NCBI GenBank assembly: GCA_902362975.1
Contig: CABIYO010000034.1
Span: 1-27,704 of the forward strand
Source of the DNA: Caryophanales bacterium
GTDB lineage: Bacteria > Bacillota > Bacilli > Exiguobacteriales > Exiguobacteriaceae
Direction of reading: 5' to 3'
Length of the DNA stretch: 27,704 nucleotides
Below are positions 9,351 to 15,805 of this stretch, in pieces. The first letter of the stretch is position 1. Every line of letters starts with the position of its first letter. The notes under the pieces are model-generated. The model searched no databases. It was not told the origin of the DNA and saw only the letters and a list, made by a program, of their open reading frames with translations. The translations under genes were made by a program, and so were the position numbers.

Positions 9351-9369
9351 TGATTACATTTTGATTACA
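9351..9369 (+). repeat. TGATTACA direct repeat with 11-bp period
   Basis: TGATTACA occurs at 9351-9358 and 9362-9369, one helical turn apart. The TTACAT and TTACAA cores with five-base spacing resemble half of a PhoP box (TTAACA repeats), but only two units are present. Confidence 0.4.
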
Positions 9370-9391
9370 AGGTAAATATAGTCGGAAGAAC

Positions 9392-9420
9392 TTGACGATT
9401 GGCTTGAGAACTCTTACACT
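9392..9420 (+). promoter_or_regulatory. sigmaA promoter of the esterase gene
   Basis: TTGACG (9392-9397), 17-base spacer, TACACT (9415-9420); the ATG follows about 50 bases later. Confidence 0.65.
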
Positions 9421-9472
9421 CTTCTAATACGAATTAATTGTATCGGTTAAGTTGGAATTGAAGGAGGCGCTA

Positions 9473-10234
9473 ATGAAAACAGTCAATTACTCAGTCATCC
9501 CTGGAGCAGGCGCATTTTATTATGAAGGAAACGAGATCGGTATTTTGCTTTGTCACGGCTTTAACGGGACACCTCAAAGTGTACAGGATGTCGGAATGGA
9601 GTTGATGAAGCAAGGGTTCACGGTCTATGCCCCGCGCTTGAAAGGGCATGGGACACATCCGGAAGACTTTCGATGTTCCACGCATCGATGTTGGTATAAA
9701 AGTGTGACGAAAGGAATCGAGCGATTACGCGAGTCGTGTCAGACGGTCATCGTTGTCGGTCAGTCAATGGGCGGAACGTTGGCACTCAAGGCTGCCCTGG
9801 AAGGGAAGGCGGATGCGATTGTGACGATCAATGCCGCGTTATCGGTACCGGGATATGCGTGTCATGCGTCGGATACCGAGTGTCGATTTATCGACGAAGA
9901 CGCGCCCGACATCTTGGCAGACGGTGTATATGAGATTGTCTATGACCGTGTGCCTACAAGAGCGATTCGGGAATTGCTTTCGCTGATTGACGAGGTGCGC
10001 CCGCACGTCGGAGCGGTTGATGTGCCGACGTATGTCATCCATTCTGCTGTCGACAACGTGGTGCCGCCTTCTGACTCCATCTGGTTGTTTGAGCAGTTAC
10101 AAGGAACAAAAGAATACGCAGTGCTACCAAACTCGTATCACGTCGCGACGATGGACCATGATTGGAAGCATTTGTCGAAGCTGATTACGACCTTCTGTGA
10201 GCAGGTTGGGGCGCGCCATCAAAATGCAGTGTAA
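9473..10234 (+). CDS. carboxylesterase, Est30/monoacylglycerol-lipase type
   Basis: A 253-residue alpha/beta hydrolase. The nucleophile is S98 in GQSMGG, with D194 (SAVDNVVPP) and H223 (NSYHVATMD) completing the triad at almost the same positions as described for Geobacillus Est30. HGFNGTP (28-34) is the oxyanion-hole region. It should cleave short- to medium-chain esters in the cytoplasm; there is no signal peptide. The frame extends to a TTG at 9452, but GAAGGAGG lies inside that extension just before ATG 9473, so the latter is the start. It has its own promoter and its terminator overlaps the stop codon, so it is a single-gene unit. Confidence 0.88.
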   Translation: MKTVNYSVIPGAGAFYYEGNEIGILLCHGFNGTPQSVQDVGMELMKQGFTVYAPRLKGHGTHPEDFRCSTHRCWYKSVTKGIERLRESCQTVIVVGQSMGGTLALKAALEGKADAIVTINAALSVPGYACHASDTECRFIDEDAPDILADGVYEIVYDRVPTRAIRELLSLIDEVRPHVGAVDVPTYVIHSAVDNVVPPSDSIWLFEQLQGTKEYAVLPNSYHVATMDHDWKHLSKLITTFCEQVGARHQNAV

Positions 10235-10250
10235 AAACTGCATTTTTTTG
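10222..10250 (+). terminator. terminator overlapping the esterase stop codon
   Basis: Nine-bp stem AAATGCAGT/ACTGCATTT with loop GTAAAA that holds the TAA stop, followed by T residues (10243-10249). Confidence 0.8.
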
Positions 10251-10262
10251 TGGACTGATTCT

Positions 10263-10290
10263 TTGCAAACGCTTTCACTAGTGCTATGGT
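10263..10290 (+). promoter_or_regulatory. promoter overlapped by a CRE, alpha-glucosidase gene
   Basis: TTGCAA (10263-10268), 16 bases, TATGGT (10285-10290). TGCAAACGCTTTCA (10264-10277) matches the CcpA consensus at all but one defined position and covers the -35 and spacer, the arrangement expected for glucose repression. Confidence 0.65.
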
Positions 10291-10330
10291 AGATGTGAAT
10301 CATACCTTATTGTAGGAGGCACGGTGCCGT

Positions 10331-12022
10331 ATGGAGACGTTGTTCAGCCAAACGAAACAAACAGAAATCAGTCGTGTATGGTGGAAAGAGGCCATCGCCT
10401 ATCAAATTTATCCACGAAGTTTCAACGATTCGAACGGGGATGGAATCGGTGATCTTCGCGGAATCATTGAAAAGCTCGATTACTTGGAAGACCTTGGAAT
10501 TGATGTCATTTGGATTTGTCCGATGTACAAATCGCCAAACGATGATAACGGATATGATATTAGTGACTATCAAGACATTATGGATGAGTTTGGGACGATG
10601 GAAGATTTTGATGCTTTGCTAAACGCAGTACATGCAAGAGGGATGAAACTGTTGCTCGACCTCGTCGTCAACCATACGTCGGACGAACATCCATGGTTCC
10701 TTGAATCGAAAAGCTCGAAAGATAATCCGAAACGGGATTGGTATATTTGGCGAAATGGGAAAGATGGGATGCCACCGAACAACTGGGCGAGTATCTTTGG
10801 TGGGTCCGCTTGGGAATATGACGAACCGACCGATCAATATTACTTGCACGTCTTCTCGAAGAAACAACCCGATTTGAATTGGGAGAATCGTGACGTTCGA
10901 TCGGCTGTCTATGACATGATCAACTGGTGGCTCGATAAAGGGGTCGACGGATTCCGTGTCGATGCAATCAGTCATATTAAAAAGATGCCGACGGAGACGA
11001 TGCTACCTTCTCCGGACGGAAAGCCGATCGTGACAGCTTTTTCGATGTACTCGAACATTGACGGAATTCATGAATATTTACAAGAGATGAAGCGAGAAAC
11101 GTTCTCCAAATACGACATTATGACCGTTGGGGAGACGAACGGCATTGAACCGGAAGAAGCCGACCAATGGATGGGGCCAGAGAATGGTGCGATGAATATG
11201 GCCTTTCACTTTGATCATGTCGATATCATGCGTCGGTCACGTCTTGCGCCGCTCGATGTCGTCGAGCTGAAACGAATCTTCGATAAATGGCAGCAGGGGT
11301 TACGTGAAACCGGGTGGAACGCGTTATACATTGAAAATCATGACATGGTTCGAGCGGTCTCGCTCGTCGGGGATGAGCATCATTATTGGCGTGAAAGTGC
11401 CACGGCGCTTGGGATGATGTACTTCTTCATGCACGGGACACCATTCATTTATCAAGGACAAGAGATTGGGATGAAGAATGTGCCGCTCCCATCCATTCAT
11501 GACTATGATGATGTCGCGACGAAAAACGAGTACTTCGAACGGATCGCGAACGGGATGAGTGAAATCGACTCGATGCAACAAGTATGGGGGACATCTCGTG
11601 ATAACGTCCGGACACCAATCCAGTGGGATGCCTCACCTCATGCTGGTTTCTCGACGACGACCCCGTGGATGCCGATTCATGAAGAGTATGAGACGCTCAA
11701 CGTCGAGGCACAGCGAAACGACCAGCATTCGATCCTGTCGTTCTATAAGGAGATGATCCGTCTTCGTCGAGCTGAGGAGACGTTTACGTATGGTCGTTAT
11801 CGTGACGTCTTGCCTGAACATAAGCAAGCTTTCGTCTATGAGCGTACATTTGAAAACAACCGCTTCTTCGTTGTCGTCAACTTGACCGCCAATCCGGCAG
11901 AAGTGACCGTTCCGGAAATTGCAGGCGCTACGCTTGTCATGACGAATGAGATTGACCCGGAAACGATTGATACGGAAACGTTTATGCTTCGACCATTCGC
12001 AGCACGGTTATATCGTTTATGA
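10331..12022 (+). CDS. GH13 alpha-glucosidase (MalL-like)
   Basis: A 563-residue cytoplasmic glycosidase of the oligo-1,6-glucosidase/maltase group. GH13 signatures are DLVVNHTSD (about 110-118), GFRVDAIS with nucleophile D211, VGET with acid/base E268, and IENHD with D338. QIYPRSFNDSNGDGIGDL near the N-terminus is typical of this subfamily. The residue after the nucleophile is Ala, where alpha-1,6-specific oligo-1,6-glucosidases have Val; from known family work this favours alpha-1,4 bonds (maltose, maltodextrins), an inference only. No transporter or maltose regulator is adjacent. The ATG is eleven bases from GGAGG, a slightly long gap, but no better in-frame start exists. It is under a CRE-overlapping promoter and followed by a terminator. 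Confidence 0.92.
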   Translation: METLFSQTKQTEISRVWWKEAIAYQIYPRSFNDSNGDGIGDLRGIIEKLDYLEDLGIDVIWICPMYKSPNDDNGYDISDYQDIMDEFGTMEDFDALLNAVHARGMKLLLDLVVNHTSDEHPWFLESKSSKDNPKRDWYIWRNGKDGMPPNNWASIFGGSAWEYDEPTDQYYLHVFSKKQPDLNWENRDVRSAVYDMINWWLDKGVDGFRVDAISHIKKMPTETMLPSPDGKPIVTAFSMYSNIDGIHEYLQEMKRETFSKYDIMTVGETNGIEPEEADQWMGPENGAMNMAFHFDHVDIMRRSRLAPLDVVELKRIFDKWQQGLRETGWNALYIENHDMVRAVSLVGDEHHYWRESATALGMMYFFMHGTPFIYQGQEIGMKNVPLPSIHDYDDVATKNEYFERIANGMSEIDSMQQVWGTSRDNVRTPIQWDASPHAGFSTTTPWMPIHEEYETLNVEAQRNDQHSILSFYKEMIRLRRAEETFTYGRYRDVLPEHKQAFVYERTFENNRFFVVVNLTANPAEVTVPEIAGATLVMTNEIDPETIDTETFMLRPFAARLYRL

Positions 12023-12025
12023 TAG

Positions 12026-12055
12026 AGAGGTACCTTCCTAGGAGGGTACCTCTTT
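12026..12055 (+). terminator. terminator of the alpha-glucosidase gene
   Basis: AGAGGTACC pairs with GGTACCTCT around a loop of TTCCTAGGAG, followed by TTTT. It starts four bases after the stop codon. Confidence 0.75.
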
Positions 12056-12076
12056 TGAATGAGGGGTGGGACGAGG

Positions 12077-12415
12077 ATGCATACGATTGAATTTTCCAAT
12101 GACAACGAGGTCGTACGCATGGTCATTGATGGTGCCGATCGCGAACGGTTGGAATTGATGATTGATGAGCGACGCGTTACGATTTACGTGAAGACGTATC
12201 TCGATTTTGGAGAGGCGTTCGCCAAGGCATTTCATTCGTTGAAAGGGACGGCCGCACTCCGTGATGGGGAAGGACGGCATGTCATGGATGTGACCTTTTC
12301 GCATCGAGGGGTCAGCGTTCGATTGTATGATCCGTTTCCTGAGAAGACGCTTCAGACTGATCAAAGTTACATGACAGAAACGATGCGACAAATCGGCATC
12401 TGGAATAGGCTGTGA
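12077..12415 (+). CDS. hypothetical 112-residue protein
   Basis: I do not recognise the family. The protein is soluble, with alternating charged and hydrophobic residues (HTIEFSNDNEVVRMVIDG...RVTIYVKTYL), suggesting a small alpha/beta fold. The reading frame opens at ATG 12059, but the only AGGAGG available to that start lies in the preceding terminator hairpin. ATG 12077 has GAGGGGTGG eight bases upstream and is preferred. The gene follows the alpha-glucosidase terminator and precedes ywbE by 57 bases. Confidence 0.6.
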   Translation: MHTIEFSNDNEVVRMVIDGADRERLELMIDERRVTIYVKTYLDFGEAFAKAFHSLKGTAALRDGEGRHVMDVTFSHRGVSVRLYDPFPEKTLQTDQSYMTETMRQIGIWNRL

Positions 12416-12472
12416 CAAATGAGGGAAAAGAGCATATGATAGAGATTGACTAAATGGAAAGGGGTGTCGGGT

Positions 12473-12676
12473 ATGGATGGAACGAAACGTGCTGACATTC
12501 GCCCAGGACTCCACGTCCAAATCGTTTTAAAACAAGATCAACGAAGCGGAAAGCTGACGAAAGGCGTCGTTCAAGATATATTGACGAACTCGCCACGTCA
12601 TCCGCACGGAATCAAAGTGCGTTTGAGCGATGGACAGGTCGGTCGTGTGAAAGTGATCGAAGCTGGAGGTGAGTAA
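12473..12676 (+). CDS. ywbE: YwbE family small protein
   Basis: This 67-residue protein matches the conserved YwbE family of Bacilli: KRADIRPGLHVQIVLKQDQ, then LTKGVVQDILTNS, then HPHGIKVRLSDGQVGRV. The family has a small beta-barrel look, but its function is unknown. The frame is open from a TTG at 12446, but AAAGGGG eight bases before ATG 12473 and the usual length of the family (about 65 residues) decide the start. The stop codon is one base before the ATG of the next small gene, so the two are co-translated or at least co-transcribed. Confidence 0.85.
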   Translation: MDGTKRADIRPGLHVQIVLKQDQRSGKLTKGVVQDILTNSPRHPHGIKVRLSDGQVGRVKVIEAGGE

Positions 12677-12677
12677 G

Positions 12678-12845
12678 ATGAGCGAGAAGAAATTATCTTT
12701 TCAAGAGGCGATGAAACAAAAGCTGGCAGAGAAGAAGCAAAATCAAACAAAGGTTCCGACGGGTCTACATGGTACAAAACAGAAACCGTTGACGAGCCAA
12801 TTGACGAAAAAACCAAATAACCAGAAGAAACGTACTGGTATTTAA
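12678..12845 (+). CDS. 55-residue lysine-rich small protein
   Basis: A short ORF beginning ATG one base after the ywbE stop, with GGAGGTGA about five bases upstream. It encodes 55 residues: MSEKKLSFQEAMKQKLAEKK, then a Gln/Lys/Thr-rich tail with LHGTKQKP and ending KKRTGI. It is strongly basic and probably disordered after a short helix, which could suggest nucleic-acid binding. A terminator follows six bases after the stop, supporting a real two-gene unit. I know no named family. Confidence 0.65.
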   Translation: MSEKKLSFQEAMKQKLAEKKQNQTKVPTGLHGTKQKPLTSQLTKKPNNQKKRTGI

Positions 12846-12850
12846 ACTCG

Positions 12851-12880
12851 CAGCTACTCGAAAAGAGTGGCTGTTTTTTT
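12851..12880 (+). terminator. terminator of the ywbE unit
   Basis: CAGCTACTC pairs with GAGTGGCTG (one G-U) around GAAAA, followed by seven T residues. Confidence 0.85.
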
Positions 12881-12903
12881 GAATATCCATTTCACTATTG
12901 TGA

Positions 12904-13260
12904 AGTGGTGAAACGAACATCGAATTCATCAAGAAGAGCAAAGGTGCAGTCCTCGGATTCCGTCTCGCGACAATGGCATTCGTCTTCATCGGAGCGGTCG
13001 CAAGCCTTGGATTCGTATGGAGCCTCGCTGACCTCTTCATGGCAGGGATGACATTGATCAACATCGCAGCAATCACATTGCTCGGTGGCGTTGCCTTCAA
13101 AGTTCTTAAAGATTACGAAGAGCAACGAGCTCAAGGTCTAAATCCACGCTTCTCGGCTCGTAAACTCGGTATCGAGAATACAGAGTGCTGGGATGTGGGA
13201 GAAGACGAAGTGGCACAAGGTACTGTTCAAGCAGCAGCAGCCGACGCTTCAAAATCATAA
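12904..13260 (+). pseudogene. C-terminal fragment of an AGCS sodium:alanine/glycine symporter
   Basis: The frame is open from the codon after a TGA at 12901 and encodes about 118 residues. It matches the C-terminal part of AGCS symporters (AlsT type): GETNIEFIKK, a hydrophobic helix with FIGAVASLGFVWSLADLFMA, a second helix, then the typical tail DYEEQRAQGLNPRF..ARKLGI..TECWD. The first ~350 residues of a normal ~470-residue symporter are missing, and the sequence starts inside the homologous region with no start codon or ribosome binding site. An ATG at 12973 has no Shine-Dalgarno. The stump is preceded directly by the ywbE terminator and a small inverted repeat at 12888-12910, suggesting a deletion junction. 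A strong terminator is kept at its end. Confidence 0.8.
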
Positions 13261-13278
13261 TTCGTGAAATGTAACAAA

Positions 13279-13312
13279 CAGGGACCCTGCTAATCGGGGT
13301 CCCTGTCTTTTT
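13279..13312. terminator. bidirectional terminator between transporter remnants
   Basis: Nine-bp stem CAGGGACCC/GGGTCCCTG (13279-13287 and 13297-13305), then TCTTTTT on the plus strand. It serves the symporter stump and possibly the formate/nitrite transporter from the other side. Confidence 0.75.
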
Positions 13313-14110
13313 ATGCATGATGACGTATCGGTTTGACGGCTTGTTCCGTCTCCGATTTGTTCAAATACAAGTAACTTCCGGCGACGAACAACGCCCCACC
13401 GACAATATTACCGAGTGTGGCGAAGAATAGATTGTAAAGGGCACCGCTAAAGGTGACGAGGTCCGACGGTACATAGTGAAGCGCGAGAGCGAAAACGCCC
13501 ATGTTCGCAATCGAGTGCTCGAATCCAGCGGCGAAGAATACGACGACCGGAAGCATCGTTAGCATAATCTTCGCGACGTCATTGTTCGTTTTGAGTGGCA
13601 TGAAGATGGCTAAACAGACGAGCACGTTACATAAGATTCCTTTCAAGAAAATAGCAAGGGCGTCTCCACCTGTTTTCTTCGCGGCAACGACAGCAAGCAA
13701 ATGGTCGCCCGTCACGTCACCCATGCTGTGAGCTCCGATGACGAGAAACGATAGCAGGACGGCACCAATCGTTACCGACCCAACTGAGTCCCCATATTTT
13801 TGCGAGGTCGAGCCAAGCGACACGTCCTCGTTTTGCACCAGTGTAGAGATACATCGTGTTGCTCGTGAACAACTCTCCCCCCCATCCAGACGATGAAGAC
13901 GAGTGCCACCGAGAAGCTGGCGCCTGCAATCAACATCGTACCGGGGACATCGATGAACATGTTTCCGACGGTGAATGAGAAGACGACTCCAATCCCGATT
14001 AAAAAACCGGCAATCGTTAATCTTAACATATATTGAGGAAATGAATGTTGAAGCAATGATGATTTCTTGAATGCGGCTTCTTCCATATAATTGACGACTT
14101 GCTTTTCCAT
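13311..14110 (-). pseudogene. formate/nitrite transporter (FNT family) with two frameshifts
   Basis: The region encodes in three successive frames what would be one ~265-residue FNT channel. Frame 1 (14110 to about 13885) gives MEKQVVNYMEEAAFKKS to ALVFIVWMGG. Frame 2 (about 13885 to 13771) gives ELFTSNTMYLYTGAKRG and KIWGLSWVGN. Frame 3 (about 13769 to 13311) gives IGAVLLSFLVIG to the C-terminus. All have the usual FNT order of helices and motifs. The first shift is explained by one extra G in a G7 run (13877-13883); the second, at about 13770, is not in a homopolymer and fits loss of two or gain of one base. The start keeps a strong AAAGGAGG. As read, the protein is not made full-length. 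Confidence 0.85.
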
Positions 14111-14154
14111 GAAAAGACCTCCTTTAGGCCCTTTCAGTCTAGGAGGTCAATCTC

Positions 14155-14180
14155 AAGTTTGCAATTGTTTTCACAAACTT
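14155..14180. promoter_or_regulatory. imperfect inverted repeat upstream of the FNT gene
   Basis: AAGTTTG and CAAACTT arms flank twelve bases. On the minus strand the centre reads TTGTGAAAACAATTGCAA, a 12 of 18 match to a Rex-type site, and one FNR-like TGTGA half-site is present. Redox control would fit formate/nitrite transport, but the match is weak. Confidence 0.3.
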
Positions 14181-14203
14181 TCAAGGAGTTCTCAAGAAAC
14201 CGT

Positions 14204-14593
14204 TCACATCGTTGCCACGAGTTCAACTTTGATGCGGTCCGGGTCTTCAAAAAATAGTGCTGCATAATTCGGTCCACCTGCATGGGGGAAGCGATCCGCG
14301 TATAATTCGCGAAACCCGTGTGATGTGAGCTGTTGCCGAACTTCTTCTAGTTGTGCAAGGGAAGACGCATGAAATGCCAAGTGATTCAGACCAGTCTTTT
14401 TTCGGTGATAAGGTGGGGCAAGGTAAGTCTCTTCCGTTTGAACGAATACGAAATATGTCTCGCCGTAACGATAACTCCGTCCTTCTGGCCATGATTGATA
14501 AAGCGTGTACCCAAGTTGTTCACAGAGGAGCCATTCCCAGGCACGAATACTGTCATGTAGGTTTGAAACGTAAAGTTCGACATGGTGAAGCAT
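14204..14593 (-). CDS. VOC family (glyoxalase/dioxygenase fold) protein
   Basis: A 129-residue vicinal-oxygen-chelate protein made of two beta-alpha-beta-beta-beta modules. It begins MLHHVELYVSNL, has GLNHLAFHASS in the middle and ends ALFFEDPDRIKVELV, with likely metal ligands H4, the central His of LNHLAF, and the Glu near the C-terminus. The reaction is unknown; family members include glyoxalase I, fosfomycin-resistance and ring-cleaving enzymes. The frame runs 35 codons further upstream, but AAAGGATG just before ATG 14593 sets the start. It is divergent from the GTPase pair with 80 bases between. Confidence 0.82.
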   Translation of the reverse strand: MLHHVELYVSNLHDSIRAWEWLLCEQLGYTLYQSWPEGRSYRYGETYFVFVQTEETYLAPPYHRKKTGLNHLAFHASSLAQLEEVRQQLTSHGFRELYADRFPHAGGPNYAALFFEDPDRIKVELVATM

Positions 14594-14636
14594 GAGAATC
14601 ATCCTTTCGATGGACGTTTGAAAATGGTCCGTTCGG

Positions 14637-14642
14637 TATAAT
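14637..14642 (+). promoter_or_regulatory. -10 element of the GTPase operon
   Basis: A perfect TATAAT about 30 bases before the ATG of the first GTPase gene. I see no good -35 at normal spacing, so it is weak or activator-dependent. Confidence 0.4.
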
Positions 14643-14673
14643 TGAACTATACAACGAACGAGGGAGGAAACGT

Positions 14674-15792
14674 ATGGATCGGACAGGGCTCGTCTCAAAT
14701 ATTTTAATTGCCGGAAAGACCGGCGTCGGAAAGAGTGCGTTCATCAACTATATATATGGACATGACGTCGCCGAATCGCGTGCCGGAAGCCCGGTCACCG
14801 CAGAAGGGCTTCACGAATACGAGTATTACGATTTAGAACGGGGCATCTTGTTTCGTTTTTTTGATACGTGGGGGCTCGAGGCAGACCGCTCTGAAGAGTG
14901 GCACCAAGCGATTCTGTCCATCGTCCATCAGCGTGAAGGCGCGCTCGATATCGCAGAGTGGTTTCATACGATTTACTACTTGTTGTCGGTGCAGTCAGGA
15001 CGTGTCGAGGCGTATGAGCTCGAGGCGATTTTAAAGCCGTTATACGAGCGGGGGAGCAACGTCACCCTCATTCTGACTAACTTCAACGAAGACGACCCGA
15101 TGAGTGTGCAAAAGGTAGAGGCGATGGAACGGGTATTGTTACGCGAACTGCCCATTGAAGAAAAGGACATCATCCGTGTCAACAGTGTCGAAAAGAAGTT
15201 ACTGACAGGGAAACTCGTCCCGGTAAAAGGGTATGAAGAAGTATGGAAACGGAATCGGACGAACCTGTGGAAAGACATCGAACAAAAACTCCCCATCAAC
15301 CTGACGAATCATCTTCTAGAAGAGTTAGAGGATTGGCGAATGCGGAGTATCGCTTCTGCAGAGACGATTCGCATGCTGACCCCGCAAGCGATAATCAGTT
15401 GGAAAGCTAGAAAAATAGAGAAAGATTTAGAAAAGACGCTCGAAGAATCCGCTTTGACGACGGAAGAGGCGATGGCAGAAGGGGTACGTCATTATATACA
15501 ACTCATGCAGCGGTACCCGCTCGTCGGAGAGCAAGCAGATCTTTTGTTTAGAACGAGGCGAGTTGAGCTCGGATTTGACTATTCGTTCGGAAAAACTGTT
15601 CGAAAGATGGTTCTTGGAATGATTCCTGGGGTGCATTTCATCTATTGGGCATTCAAGCGTCGAACGGCAGAACGGGGAATTAAAAAAGCGATTGAACAGC
15701 AATACGCAACTGTAAGACAAACGATTGAAGAAGAGATTCGACGCGGCTTTGAGCGTGAGATGCGTCAGCTTGGTCGCACGCTCAACTCATAA
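14674..15792 (+). CDS. P-loop GTPase, first of a tandem pair
   Basis: A 372-residue GTPase. G1 is GKTGVGKS (14-21), a candidate G2 is T42 in SPVTAEG, G3 is DTWG (64-67) and the G4 position is TNFN (135-138), a variant of the NKxD/TKxD motif. The rest (about 200-372) is helical and basic, with one amphipathic-to-hydrophobic patch (MVLGMIPGVHFIYWAF, about 312-327) that could touch a membrane, and it ends in a coiled-coil-like EIRRGFEREMRQL tail. The layout recalls the Era/YfjP and dynamin/IRG-like GTPases rather than translation factors. The ATG has GGGAGG six bases upstream. The second GTPase follows 13 bases after the stop, so they form an operon. The function is unknown. Confidence 0.85.
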   Translation: MDRTGLVSNILIAGKTGVGKSAFINYIYGHDVAESRAGSPVTAEGLHEYEYYDLERGILFRFFDTWGLEADRSEEWHQAILSIVHQREGALDIAEWFHTIYYLLSVQSGRVEAYELEAILKPLYERGSNVTLILTNFNEDDPMSVQKVEAMERVLLRELPIEEKDIIRVNSVEKKLLTGKLVPVKGYEEVWKRNRTNLWKDIEQKLPINLTNHLLEELEDWRMRSIASAETIRMLTPQAIISWKARKIEKDLEKTLEESALTTEEAMAEGVRHYIQLMQRYPLVGEQADLLFRTRRVELGFDYSFGKTVRKMVLGMIPGVHFIYWAFKRRTAERGIKKAIEQQYATVRQTIEEEIRRGFEREMRQLGRTLNS

Positions 15793-15805
15793 GGGGGAAA
15801 CGTAA

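Larger units (their letters stand above)
9102..9472. other. 371-bp divergent regulatory region
   Basis: No gene of convincing quality lies here. It holds the upstream region of the nuclease (minus strand), including a CRE-like site at 9201-9214 and a TTGACA on the minus strand near 9255 without a clear -10, plus a good sigmaA promoter for the esterase and a TGATTACA direct repeat at 9351-9369. It is more AT-rich than the flanking genes. Confidence 0.6.

Noticed and set aside
12038..12520. 160-residue minus-strand frame opposite the 112-residue gene
   Set aside because: It has no ribosome binding site, runs through a terminator and three genes on the other strand, and its composition (His/Pro/Ser-rich) is that of an antisense shadow.
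12888..12910. Inverted repeat CCATTTCAC/GTGAAGTGG as an IS or attachment site
   Set aside because: Only nine bp with one wobble and no partner copy in the window. I treat it as a possible deletion junction only.
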